47,024 nucleotides of DNA from M55B167 sp964406095. GTDB taxonomy: Bacteria > Verrucomicrobiota > Kiritimatiellia > RFP12 > UBA1067. The stretch lies in the NCBI GenBank assembly GCA_964406095.1, contig CAYOQJ010000024.1:1-47024 (forward strand), in the 5' to 3' direction. Positions 26,039-34,341 of this stretch are shown here, one piece after another. Under the pieces are notes generated by a model that was not told the DNA's origin, did not search any database, and saw only the letters and a program-made list of their open reading frames with translations. Position 1 is the first letter of the stretch. The number at the start of each line of letters is the position of its first letter. Both the position numbers and the translations under genes were made by a program.

Positions 26039-27829
26039 ATGGCACTGATCAGCTTGAAAGATGTTTCAATTCAATTCGGCGGACCGCCAGTACTGCAAAA
26101 AATCACCCTCAACATAGAAGCCGGTGAACGAGCATGCTTAACCGGTCGTAACGGCGAGGGTAAATCAACGCTGCTAAAAATTCTGGCAGGAACCTTGGAA
26201 CCCGACAGCGGTGAGATTGTCCGGTCGCCCGATTTAAGGGTTGCAACTCTAACGCAGGATGTGCCCCCGGAAATAGACGGCTGCGTTTTTGATATTGTCA
26301 GCGAAAGCACAGCGCATCTGACCGCCGGTTCTCACCATCCCGGTGCCTCAAAATTCATAACCGAACTGAAGCTCGACGCCACCGCATATTTTAACGCACT
26401 TTCAGGTGGCCAACGTCGGCGTGTGTTGCTGGCACGTGCTCTCTCCTCCGAACCACACTTGCTACTGCTTGATGAGCCGACCAACCATCTGGACATTGCA
26501 ACCATTGAATGGCTCGAAACCTACCTTGCCCGCAAGCGTTTCGCGGTGCTGTTTGTTACACACGACCGCTCGTTTCTGCAACGTGTAGCCAATAAGGTGC
26601 TGGACCTCGACCGCGGGAAACTTGCCGGATGGGATTGCGACTATCGCACCTTTCTTGAACGGAAACAGGAACTGCTTAATGATGAGATGGTTTATTGGGA
26701 AAAGCAGGGACGCCTGCTCGCCAAGGAGGAAGCCTGGCTGCGGAAAGGCATCAAAGCTCGGCGTACCCGCAACGAAGGGCGCGTGGCATCATTGATGAAA
26801 CTGCGGGAGCAGTTCAATCAACGTCGACATTTGAGCGGAGTCTCTCAAATCGAAGTCAATACCGATTCAAATTCCGGTGATCAAGTCATTCAAACCAAAA
26901 ATTTAAGCTACGCTTGGGATCCAGAACAACCGGTTATCAAAAACCTCAATCTACGCATCAGACGCGGCGAACGTATCGGCATAATCGGTGCCAACGGTAG
27001 TGGCAAAACAACTCTGCTGAATCTGCTCTGCGGCAGATTGAAGCCCAGCTCCGGCATGATTAAAACCGGCACCCGGCTATCACTCTGTTTCCTCGATCAG
27101 ATGCGAACTGAGCTTGATCCGGAAAAAACAATTCTCAAAAACATTGCCGATGAACGCGACGAAGTTGAAATCAACGGCAGACGCAAACATGTTTACGGCT
27201 ATCTGGAGGAGTTTCTCTTCTCTGCCGAGCGTGCCAGAACCAGGGTTGCAGCACTCTCGGGCGGTGAACGGGCCCGGCTGCTATTGGCAAAACTTTTCAC
27301 TCGCCCCGGCAATCTGCTGGTGATGGATGAACCCACCAATGATCTCGATCTTGAGACACTGGAGCTACTCGAGGAACAACTGGCCAACTTCCCGGGCACA
27401 CTGCTGCTTGTTAGCCACGACCGCTCTTTTTTGGACAACGTTGTCACCTCGACCATCGTAATTGATGCACCAGACAAAATCAGAATGTACCCCGGTGGCT
27501 ACACCGATTGGCTGCAGCAACGCCCGACAACCGCAACACCCGTAAACAATGCGGTAAAAAAGAAGAACACGCGTACTCAGAAAACCAATCTGCGCCTCAG
27601 TTTCAAAGAAAAGCTGGAACGAGATGAGTTGCCCGCAATGATTGAAAAGCTGGAAGAAGAGATCGATGATCTGCAAACAAAAGTGGCTGACCCGTCCATT
27701 TACCAGAGTGATCCCGCACAGGCCGCCCTGCTTACACGCCGTCTGCCCGAAGCACAAACCGAACTTGAAAAGCTTTTTGACCGCTGGGCCTCAGTGGAAG
27801 AACGCGCCATAGAAGCTGGAGAACTCTGA
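26039..27829 (+). CDS. uup: ABC-F family ATPase, Uup type
   Basis: Soluble protein with two ABC domains in tandem and no membrane part, the ABC-F pattern of ribosome-associated ATPases. Domain 1: Walker A GRNGEGKST, signature LSGGQRRRVLLARAL, Walker B LLLLDEPTNHLD. Domain 2: GANGSGKTT, LSGGERARLLLAKLF, LLVMDEPTNDLD. The linker between them and a C-terminal coiled-coil (from about KKKNTRTQKTN to the end, rich in Glu/Lys heptads, LPAMIEKLEEEIDDLQTKV) place it with Uup rather than EttA. I choose the ATG at 26039 (MALISLKDVSIQFGG), 596 residues; the frame upstream to 25967 is not family-like. Probable roles: relief of stalled ribosomes and DNA-transaction phenotypes known for Uup. Confidence 0.92.
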   Translation: MALISLKDVSIQFGGPPVLQKITLNIEAGERACLTGRNGEGKSTLLKILAGTLEPDSGEIVRSPDLRVATLTQDVPPEIDGCVFDIVSESTAHLTAGSHHPGASKFITELKLDATAYFNALSGGQRRRVLLARALSSEPHLLLLDEPTNHLDIATIEWLETYLARKRFAVLFVTHDRSFLQRVANKVLDLDRGKLAGWDCDYRTFLERKQELLNDEMVYWEKQGRLLAKEEAWLRKGIKARRTRNEGRVASLMKLREQFNQRRHLSGVSQIEVNTDSNSGDQVIQTKNLSYAWDPEQPVIKNLNLRIRRGERIGIIGANGSGKTTLLNLLCGRLKPSSGMIKTGTRLSLCFLDQMRTELDPEKTILKNIADERDEVEINGRRKHVYGYLEEFLFSAERARTRVAALSGGERARLLLAKLFTRPGNLLVMDEPTNDLDLETLELLEEQLANFPGTLLLVSHDRSFLDNVVTSTIVIDAPDKIRMYPGGYTDWLQQRPTTATPVNNAVKKKNTRTQKTNLRLSFKEKLERDELPAMIEKLEEEIDDLQTKVADPSIYQSDPAQAALLTRRLPEAQTELEKLFDRWASVEERAIEAGEL

Positions 27830-27858
27830 AGATTGTCTGACGATTATGTAAACCAAAC

Positions 27859-27867
27859 TGGTACTAT
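27859..27867 (+). promoter_or_regulatory. Candidate extended -10 promoter for ktrB
   Basis: TG-G-TACTAT (27859-27867) is an extended -10 element 8 nt before the ATG at 27876. Transcription would start at about 27874, giving an almost leaderless mRNA. No Shine-Dalgarno precedes the ATG, consistent with this reading. The -35 region is weak. Confidence 0.4.
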
Positions 27868-27875
27868 AGAAAATT

Positions 27876-29285
27876 ATGAGTAGTGAACTTATCTGGAAAA
27901 TAGCGGATGGATTCAAAAAATTATCACCGCAATGGATTGTCGCCTTAATTTTCATGCTGGCAATCTCTATCGGAACCATTTTGCTGATATTACCATTTTC
28001 TTCAACCGCACAAGGTTCTTTATCGCTGCTGGACGCACTCTTCACTGCCACCAGTGCACTTTGCGTCACCGGTCTGACCGTGCTTGACATAGGTTCCGAG
28101 TTGACTCTTTTCGGACAAATTGTCGTCTTGACCTTAATTCAGCTCGGCGGCTTGGGAATTATGACCATCGGCACATTCCTACTTGTCATTATTGGCCAGC
28201 GCCTCTCTATGCAAAGCGAGAATGTGCTGCTTAACACCCTGGGCACCGGCGAATCTGGCTCGCTGTATATTGTGATTAAAAGTATAATCACATTCACCCT
28301 GATCTTCGAGGGAATCGGCACACTGCTCCTGTGGTTTTGCTATCTTAACCCACCTGATGTGTACGCCGATTTGATGGGCAACGGCATCGCCAAGCCCCTT
28401 TATTATGCTCTTTTTCATGCGATCAGTGCCTTTTGTAACGCAGGCTTTTCTCTGCACAGCAACAGTCTTGTTTATTTTCGGGAATCCCCTCTCTACATGC
28501 TGACCGCGGCACTTCTGATTGTTGCCGGAGGAATTGGCTTTATGGTTGCTTACAACCTTGCAGGAGTGCGTTTCCGGCAGCATAATCTGATTAAAAAGGT
28601 GCGGGTGAAACTTCATACTCGGCTGGCACTATCCTGTACCGCGTTTCTAATTGTGGCCGGAACACTGCTTTTGCTGTTGCTGGAGTGGAATAATACTCTG
28701 GCGGAGATACCTCAAACACACAATAGGTTTATAACCGCTTTCTTTCAGGCGGTAACCCCCAGAACAGCGGGATTCAACGCTGTTCCCATGAACGAGATAA
28801 ACAGTCTATCGCGTTTTATAACAAACTTGCTGATGTTCATCGGTGGCTCACCGGGATCAGCCGCAGGCGGTATAAAAACCACTACATTCGTTGTGCTTTT
28901 AATGACCATTGTTGCATTTTGCAAAGGTCGTAGCAGCACTATCGTGGCAAACCGCTATGTACACGACCGAATTGTACGTGAATCAATTGTCATATTTCTG
29001 CTCTTTCTCTTCGGTATTCTGACAGCCTACGGAGTGCTGCTGTTTACGGAGAATCCCGCTACAACCATCGAAGCGTCCAACCTATTTTTCGAAACCGTAT
29101 CGGCCTTCGCCACTGTCGGACTTTCCATGGATACCACTACATCATTGTCTAACACCGGAAGATTAATTATCATAGTCTGTATGTATGTCGGTCGTCTCGG
29201 ACCAATGACTGTCGCGCTGCTGATCGGCAACCGGCAAATTGCCGAAAGCATACATTATCCGGAAGAGAATGTAGTAGTCGGCTGA
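27876..29285 (+). CDS. ktrB: Potassium uptake channel subunit (TrkH/KtrB family)
   Basis: 469-residue membrane subunit of a Ktr-type K+ uptake system. The four pore loops of the MPM repeats, each with its filter Gly, are visible: LFTATSALCVTGLT, LFHAISAFCNAGFSL, FFQAVTPRTAGFNAV and FFETVSAFATVGLSM. QLGGLGIMTIG and GSPGSAAGGIKTTT are further family blocks. Length fits KtrB rather than the longer TrkH. The next gene, 45 bp downstream, is the matching RCK subunit, so the pair forms one transporter, probably Na+-dependent as for known KtrAB. No Shine-Dalgarno sequence precedes the ATG. Confidence 0.93.
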   Translation: MSSELIWKIADGFKKLSPQWIVALIFMLAISIGTILLILPFSSTAQGSLSLLDALFTATSALCVTGLTVLDIGSELTLFGQIVVLTLIQLGGLGIMTIGTFLLVIIGQRLSMQSENVLLNTLGTGESGSLYIVIKSIITFTLIFEGIGTLLLWFCYLNPPDVYADLMGNGIAKPLYYALFHAISAFCNAGFSLHSNSLVYFRESPLYMLTAALLIVAGGIGFMVAYNLAGVRFRQHNLIKKVRVKLHTRLALSCTAFLIVAGTLLLLLLEWNNTLAEIPQTHNRFITAFFQAVTPRTAGFNAVPMNEINSLSRFITNLLMFIGGSPGSAAGGIKTTTFVVLLMTIVAFCKGRSSTIVANRYVHDRIVRESIVIFLLFLFGILTAYGVLLFTENPATTIEASNLFFETVSAFATVGLSMDTTTSLSNTGRLIIIVCMYVGRLGPMTVALLIGNRQIAESIHYPEENVVVG

Positions 29286-29330
29286 GTAACAAATCAATCA
29301 ACCTTTTACATTGAGAAAAGTGAAATTATC

Positions 29331-29996
29331 ATGAGAAGAATAGGCATTATCGGTGCCGGACGTTTCGGAACTGAACTTGTCCGAAGTCTGGCCGCACACG
29401 GAGCGGATACACTGATTATCGACAGCAATCGCGAGGTAGTCAAGGAGCTGGCACAGTTTGTGACAAAAGCGGTTGAAGGTGACGCGGCCAATCCGCGATC
29501 TCTTGAGCAGGCCGGCTTCAAGAATTGCGACTCTGTTGTGATAGCAATCGGCACCAACCTTGAAAGCAGCATAATGGCTACTGCCAACTGCAAAGAGCTG
29601 GAGATCAAACATCTTGTTGCAAGAGCCAACTCCGATATGCACGGTAAAATTTTGTATCGTATGGGTGCCGACACCGTGATCTATCCCAACCGCGATCGTG
29701 CCCAACGCCTGGCTCATACCCTGCTGGCACGCGAAAGCATCGACCTGTACGCGATTGCCGAGGGCTTTAACATTGCTGAAATCAATGTGCCGAAAGGACT
29801 GCTTAACAAATCTCTGGCCCAGTCAGCCATTCGCAACCGCTTCGGTGTCACGGTTCTCTGCATCAAAAGAACTATCGATGATCCCACAAAACCGCAGAAT
29901 GTTTTTGTTCCTGATGCCGATGAGGTGATGCAACCGGACGATAAGCTTTTTGTTTTCGGTACCGACAAGCAAATCGATGCCATAATCAAAGAGTGA
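29331..29996 (+). CDS. ktrA: Potassium uptake regulatory subunit (TrkA/KtrA, RCK domains)
   Basis: 221-residue cytoplasmic gating ring subunit. RCK_N Rossmann domain (1-125) with G-x-G-x-x-G at 8-13 (GAGRFG) and an acidic end of strand 2 (Asp31 in IIDSN) indicating NAD(H)/ADP/ATP binding. RCK_C domain (about 135-221) with INVPKGLLNKSL and VFVPDADEVMQPDDKLFVFG. Directly follows ktrB, with which it assembles. A weak site (AAAAGTGAAATTATC) precedes the ATG. Confidence 0.93.
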   Translation: MRRIGIIGAGRFGTELVRSLAAHGADTLIIDSNREVVKELAQFVTKAVEGDAANPRSLEQAGFKNCDSVVIAIGTNLESSIMATANCKELEIKHLVARANSDMHGKILYRMGADTVIYPNRDRAQRLAHTLLARESIDLYAIAEGFNIAEINVPKGLLNKSLAQSAIRNRFGVTVLCIKRTIDDPTKPQNVFVPDADEVMQPDDKLFVFGTDKQIDAIIKE

Positions 29997-30011
29997 GGAG
30001 CCAGCCGGGCC

Positions 30012-30410
30012 ATGCAAAAAGTGACGATGAAATACAGAGTACCGTATGCCGATACCGATCAGATGCAGGTCGTTTATTACGGCAACTACCTGACCTATTT
30101 TGAGCGGATTCGCAACGAAGTACTGCGATCGACCGGATTCTCCTATCGTCAACTGGAAGAAACCGGATACACGCTGCCGGTCAAAGAGGCGCATGTGAAT
30201 TATTATGCCCCGGCAAGCTATGACGATCTGCTTGAGATCAGCGGCTGGTGTGGGATGCTGCGCGGCGTAAAACTGACTATTCACTGCGAAGTGCGGCGTG
30301 ACAATAAACTGCTGGCAGATGGCCACACGCTGCATGTCTGTTGCGATCTTAAAACCATGAAGCCCGTACGTCCCCCCGATCATTTGATGAAATTGATCGC
30401 AAATCTCTGA
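30012..30410 (+). CDS. Acyl-CoA thioesterase, YbgC/4-hydroxybenzoyl-CoA type
   Basis: 132-residue hot-dog-fold thioesterase. The signature YADTDQMQVVYYGNYLTYFE carries the catalytic Asp16 and matches the YbgC family, although the usual His after VVY is Tyr. YbgC hydrolyses acyl-CoA or acyl-ACP and in proteobacteria belongs to the tol-pal cluster; no tol genes are adjacent here. GAGGAG 11 nt upstream supports the start. It is followed by a strong bidirectional terminator, so it ends the plus-strand run uup-ktrB-ktrA-ybgC. Confidence 0.88.
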   Translation: MQKVTMKYRVPYADTDQMQVVYYGNYLTYFERIRNEVLRSTGFSYRQLEETGYTLPVKEAHVNYYAPASYDDLLEISGWCGMLRGVKLTIHCEVRRDNKLLADGHTLHVCCDLKTMKPVRPPDHLMKLIANL

Positions 30411-30415
30411 AATCG

Positions 30416-30446
30416 AAAAGGCACCTCCAGTCGGAGGTGCCTTTTT
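30416..30446 (+). terminator. Strong Rho-independent terminator, bidirectional
   Basis: A perfect 9-bp stem GGCACCTCC/GGAGGTGCC (30420-30428 with 30433-30441) and AGTC loop is flanked by A4 and T5. It ends the thioesterase transcript on the plus strand and, read in reverse, the convergent RRM gene. Confidence 0.9.
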
Positions 30447-30467
30447 CAATGCTCAAATTCGCATTGT

Positions 30468-30860
30468 TCAATCACGCGATTTGTTTTTAGCTTCATTTAT
30501 CCGCAGCTTTCGCCCCATAATCTCCCGATTGTTCAGAGCATCAATTGCGGCCTCCGCCTCGGAACGGTTCGGCATTTCAACAAAACCGAACCCCTTTGAA
30601 CGGTGGTTGAAACGATGCGTAATCACACGTGCCGACTTTACAGTGCCGAATCGCTCAAATTCCTTACGCATCTGCGACTCATTCATGTCATAACTCAAAT
30701 TACCGACATAAATTTCCACACAATCGCCACCACCACCGGAAACTCCCATGCCCTTGGCTAATTTTGCGACAATAAATCCCACGGCAAATCCAACCACCGC
30801 GGAAACCCCTGCCAACAGATATGGACTCTCGGTGACAGGACACTGACTAAAAAAGTTCAA
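30468..30860 (-). CDS. RRM RNA-binding protein with N-terminal membrane segment
   Basis: 130 residues in three parts: a hydrophobic segment with small residues (about 13-33, PYLLAGVSAVVGFAVGFIVA), a glycine linker (GVSGGGGD) and one RRM domain (about 48-124). The RRM consensus is complete: RNP2 IYVGNL (50-55) and RNP1 KGFGFVEM (89-96), with aromatics in place for base stacking. A basic tail ends KNKSRD. The start is TTG at 30860, decided by a perfect AGGAGG 5 nt upstream. Bacterial RRM proteins (for example cyanobacterial Rbp) are normally soluble; a membrane tether suggests RNA binding at the inner membrane, which is inference. Lies 113 bp downstream of rpoD on the same strand. Confidence 0.85.
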   Translation of the reverse strand: MNFFSQCPVTESPYLLAGVSAVVGFAVGFIVAKLAKGMGVSGGGGDCVEIYVGNLSYDMNESQMRKEFERFGTVKSARVITHRFNHRSKGFGFVEMPNRSEAEAAIDALNNREIMGRKLRINEAKNKSRD

Positions 30861-30973
30861 ACGAACCTCCTTCTACTTGTTTTTTTGTTAACACACGAAA
30901 CTGCCGAAAGTTCGCACTGCACCGCACTTCACACAACGGATCGGTGAAAGGGTTTGTCCTGTTGATCAAGACG

Positions 30974-33109
30974 TCAGCGCGTTTCCAGGAATCCTTCCAA
31001 CTTGCGCTTTCGTGTGGGATGACGCAGCTTACGCAGTGCCTTAGCTTCAATCTGGCGTATGCGTTCGCGTGTCACATTGAACTGTTTGCCGACCTCCTCC
31101 AACGTGCGTGAATAACCGTCGGTCAAACCGAAACGATAATCCAGCACCTGACGTTCACGATCGGTCAGGGTTGTCAGCACATCCTGCAGACGCTCCTTGA
31201 GCATGCTGTAAGCAGTCATCTCAGAGGGATTATCCGCACTCTTGTCTTCAATGAAATCCCCGAAATGCGCGTCATCACCGTCACCCACAGGACTCTGCAG
31301 CGAAATCGGCTGCTGAGCCATTCGGTAAACCGCACGGACACGTTCAACAGGCATATCCATCTCTTCGGCAGCTTCCTCCGGCAACGGTTCCCTGCCGAGC
31401 TCCTGAACAAGTTTCTTCTGAATCCTCAGAAGTTTGTTGATCGTCTCGATCATGTGAACAGGGATACGGATGGTGCGGGCCTGGTCTGCAATCGCCCGAG
31501 TCGCAGCCTGCCGGATCCACCAGGTGGCATAAGTGCTGAATTTATAACCACGCCGATATTCAAATTTTTCCACAGCCTTCATCAATCCCGTATTGCCTTC
31601 CTGAATCAAATCCAGGAAGGAAAGTCCACGATTCATGTATTTCTTTACAATGCTGATCACCAGACGCAAGTTAGCCTCCACCATTTCGGTGCGCGCCTTC
31701 TGGCCAGAGCGTAAAACTTCACGCAGCTCACCGAAGCTCTGCAAAAACTCATCACTGCCCATGCCAAACTCCTTCTCAATGGAGTTAACACGTAGCTCAA
31801 TTTCCGCCAAAGCCACCTCTCGTTTTTTGGAGGGCCGCACCTTCAACAAACGCCCACGTTCACTCAGCATAGCCGCATAAGGCCGATAAATCTTTTCATC
31901 GGCTTCACCACATAGACTCTCAAGCACCTTTTGTTTGAAGTTGAGACTTTGAAACACCGACATAAGATTGTCACGTGCCTTTTCCAGCGTTTTAAGCCGA
32001 CGACGATACTTGGCCTTATCCTTGCCGTTCTCAGTCTCTTGAACGCCCGCATAAGCCTTCAATATCTTATCCTGCGCGTTGTTTAACTCCCTCTTGATTT
32101 TGCCAATGCCTTCCATATAGGCATCACGGCTGTCGGCAAACTTGTCGGTGACAACACGATCAAAACGTTCAATTCCGGTTTCCAGCCGATCAATCAGTTC
32201 AAGATAGAGCCGAGGAGCAAAACCAAAAACATTGAAAAGATCGCGCTCTTTGCTCTCCGCCTTTTCTATGCGTTTACAAATCTCAACTTCCTGCTCGCGG
32301 GAGAGTAGCGGTACCTGCCCCATTTGATGCAGATACATGCGGATCGGATCATCAAAGAAATCCATGCGTGTGCTACGGCTGCACTTGTCGTTCTGAGCAT
32401 GCTCCTCTTTGAATCGCTCAACTTCCGACTCGTCAATAATCTCTATGTCCATGCCGCGCAGAATTACCAGACAGGATTCAATATCCGTATCCTTGACTAT
32501 TGAGCTAGGAAGTTCCTTGTTGATATCGTCGTAAGTTAAATAGCCACCCTGCGCCTCGGCCAGCTTTATCAGCGTTTTAATCCGCTCACGTCGCTCCTCA
32601 CGCTCAGACTGAGCCGCCGCCCGCTCCTCCTCCATCGTAAGACCGGAAGCGTATTCAAGCGTGTAGCCGTCATCCTGAATCTCATCGAAGGTAATATCAT
32701 CCCGATGTCCGGTGTTGAGCTGCACGCCGCTGCCCACGAAGTGATGATCAATATTTTCGCCGATCAGATGATTATCAATCTCATCTTCATCTTCCTCTTC
32801 CTCTTCCCCCTCAATCACACCATCTAAAACAACATCAACGTCATCTTTCGCAATCTCATCATCCACCGAAATGGCCACAATCTCTTCATCTGACTCCAGA
32901 ACAACCCCGTCCAACTCAATATCCTGATCTAACACCTTCGTTTCAGCATCCAATTCATCAGCAACCGTCTCATCATCGGATTTAATCTTTTTTGCCTTGG
33001 CAGAACTCTTTCTTGCACCCTTAGTTTTTGCCTTTTTTTCAGCCCTTTCTGGTTTCACAACTGGCACCTTTTTTGTCTGTCTGGTTGATTTAGCAGCACG
33101 CTTTGCCAT
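30974..33109 (-). CDS. rpoD: Primary sigma factor (sigma-70, RpoD)
   Basis: 711 residues. The housekeeping sigma regions are all present: 1.1 (IKTLIKLAEAQGGYLTYDDI, about 185-205), 1.2 (DPIRMYLHQMGQVPLLSREQE), the non-conserved insert, 2.1-2.4 (ANLRLVISIVKKYMNRGLSFLDL, GYKFSTYATWWIRQA), 3 and 4.2 (RTLEEVGKQFNVTRERIRQIE). Ahead of region 1.1 there is an extra segment of about 180 residues: a Lys-rich part (1-45), then an acidic part with the run EEEEEDEDEID. This makes it clearly longer than the E. coli protein's N-terminus. AGAGGTG precedes the ATG. It recognises TTGACA/TATAAT-type promoters, which fits the -10 elements suggested at adk and ktrB. Confidence 0.96.
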   Translation of the reverse strand: MAKRAAKSTRQTKKVPVVKPERAEKKAKTKGARKSSAKAKKIKSDDETVADELDAETKVLDQDIELDGVVLESDEEIVAISVDDEIAKDDVDVVLDGVIEGEEEEEDEDEIDNHLIGENIDHHFVGSGVQLNTGHRDDITFDEIQDDGYTLEYASGLTMEEERAAAQSEREERRERIKTLIKLAEAQGGYLTYDDINKELPSSIVKDTDIESCLVILRGMDIEIIDESEVERFKEEHAQNDKCSRSTRMDFFDDPIRMYLHQMGQVPLLSREQEVEICKRIEKAESKERDLFNVFGFAPRLYLELIDRLETGIERFDRVVTDKFADSRDAYMEGIGKIKRELNNAQDKILKAYAGVQETENGKDKAKYRRRLKTLEKARDNLMSVFQSLNFKQKVLESLCGEADEKIYRPYAAMLSERGRLLKVRPSKKREVALAEIELRVNSIEKEFGMGSDEFLQSFGELREVLRSGQKARTEMVEANLRLVISIVKKYMNRGLSFLDLIQEGNTGLMKAVEKFEYRRGYKFSTYATWWIRQAATRAIADQARTIRIPVHMIETINKLLRIQKKLVQELGREPLPEEAAEEMDMPVERVRAVYRMAQQPISLQSPVGDGDDAHFGDFIEDKSADNPSEMTAYSMLKERLQDVLTTLTDRERQVLDYRFGLTDGYSRTLEEVGKQFNVTRERIRQIEAKALRKLRHPTRKRKLEGFLETR

Positions 33110-33288
33110 TATTTACACCTCTGGAAAACTTCTTCAGATTCATTCGCCTATGCCCGAACCAGCTACCGCAGAGCCGGACAAATTGACCTAAAATGTATAC
33201 ACCTCACCCATTATAGGTAGAAGAAGCGGTGAGTTTAGAATATCTCTTCTTGAAAGTCAATTGAAAATCACAATTTGCGGTCAGTTGG

Positions 33289-34311
33289 TCAGTTCACAAT
33301 GCGCAAAAGATGCCTGAGATAAAGCTGCACTATAGCCCGACAATCCAGAGTATGCCCGGCACGATAGGAAACAATGGTGCCGCAAAACCTTCCGATATCA
33401 ATCAGCGCCACAGCAGCCAGTAAATCCAGCACCGCCCGGTGCCAAACCGGTTCCAAAGCTTTGTCTCCATGAATAAATCGAGGTTCACCATAAAACTTTT
33501 TTTTGCCGTGAATCAAAATGTTATCCGGCGTGTAGCCCAGATTTCGTGTGTCAGCCATTGTCCACCCTAGCAGCTTAACCATCATCATCTTCGAAAAAGA
33601 TGCGTTGGTTCTGGCAAAAGATGTTTCCTTGAAAAGCTGCGGAGTCAGATCAAAAACAACCCTCTGACGTCCAATAACAGATGCAAAATCGATAGCGCAA
33701 TCAATGCGGATACCCCTCTGCCCCCTTTCAGACGGAATAAATGATAAAAAATCACCGCGTGACCCACCAAAGGTGACCTGTTCTTTGACAGTAACATACT
33801 TTGCTGGTTCATCCATCTCTACGATTCCCGCCTGTTCAATCTTCTCAACCATCTCCAATGAACTGCGGTCGAAAAGTGGCGGATCACCAGAATCAGTGCT
33901 GATAACCAGATCGTCGATTCCCATTCCCAGCCTCAAAGCTACAATATGCTCGACCATACGCAAATAGTTGTGAGGGTTTCCGCTTCGCAAAACAATATTC
34001 CGAGCTGTAGTCCAAACATTGCGAATCGAAACCGGTGTCATTAACTGCTCCTGTAGATCGGAACGCTCAATCCACCAGCCCGGTTGAGTCGATGGCTTGA
34101 AAACTAGTGTGCTGTGACGTCGTCCCTGAAACGTGCCGCGCCCAGCTACCGAACACTCCCCCCCGATGGTTGTGCGCCTGCATGAATATCTTTCATCACC
34201 CTCACAAAAACGGGTAAGATCAATTTCCTGATCATTAAGTTGCTGAAATGCCTGTCGAACAACACCTTCCTCACCAAATAAAATATTGCCTGGAGTATAT
34301 TTTAGAGCCAT
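33289..34311 (-). CDS. Divergent UDP-3-O-acyl-GlcNAc deacetylase (LpxC-like)
   Basis: I choose the ATG at 34311 (MALKYTPGN), since AAGGAAAG lies directly upstream; the ATG at 34329 has no site. The 340-residue protein is a distant LpxC: the Zn2+ and catalytic residues align as Glu121-His122 (MVEHIVALRLGMGID), His291 and Asp295 (WHRAVLDLL) and His320 (YRAGHTLD), and TSFARTNASF matches the E. coli APARTFGF segment. The Lys next to the zinc His is Arg. The N-terminal GVGLHSG-type signature is missing. LpxC catalyses the committed step of lipid A synthesis; this one may do so or be a paralogue with a changed role. It follows the MurC-like gene by 30 bp. Confidence 0.75.
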   Translation of the reverse strand: MALKYTPGNILFGEEGVVRQAFQQLNDQEIDLTRFCEGDERYSCRRTTIGGECSVAGRGTFQGRRHSTLVFKPSTQPGWWIERSDLQEQLMTPVSIRNVWTTARNIVLRSGNPHNYLRMVEHIVALRLGMGIDDLVISTDSGDPPLFDRSSLEMVEKIEQAGIVEMDEPAKYVTVKEQVTFGGSRGDFLSFIPSERGQRGIRIDCAIDFASVIGRQRVVFDLTPQLFKETSFARTNASFSKMMMVKLLGWTMADTRNLGYTPDNILIHGKKKFYGEPRFIHGDKALEPVWHRAVLDLLAAVALIDIGRFCGTIVSYRAGHTLDCRAIVQLYLRHLLRIVN

Positions 34312-34341
34312 ACTTTCCTTTAAAATCATTTCTATGCTTTT

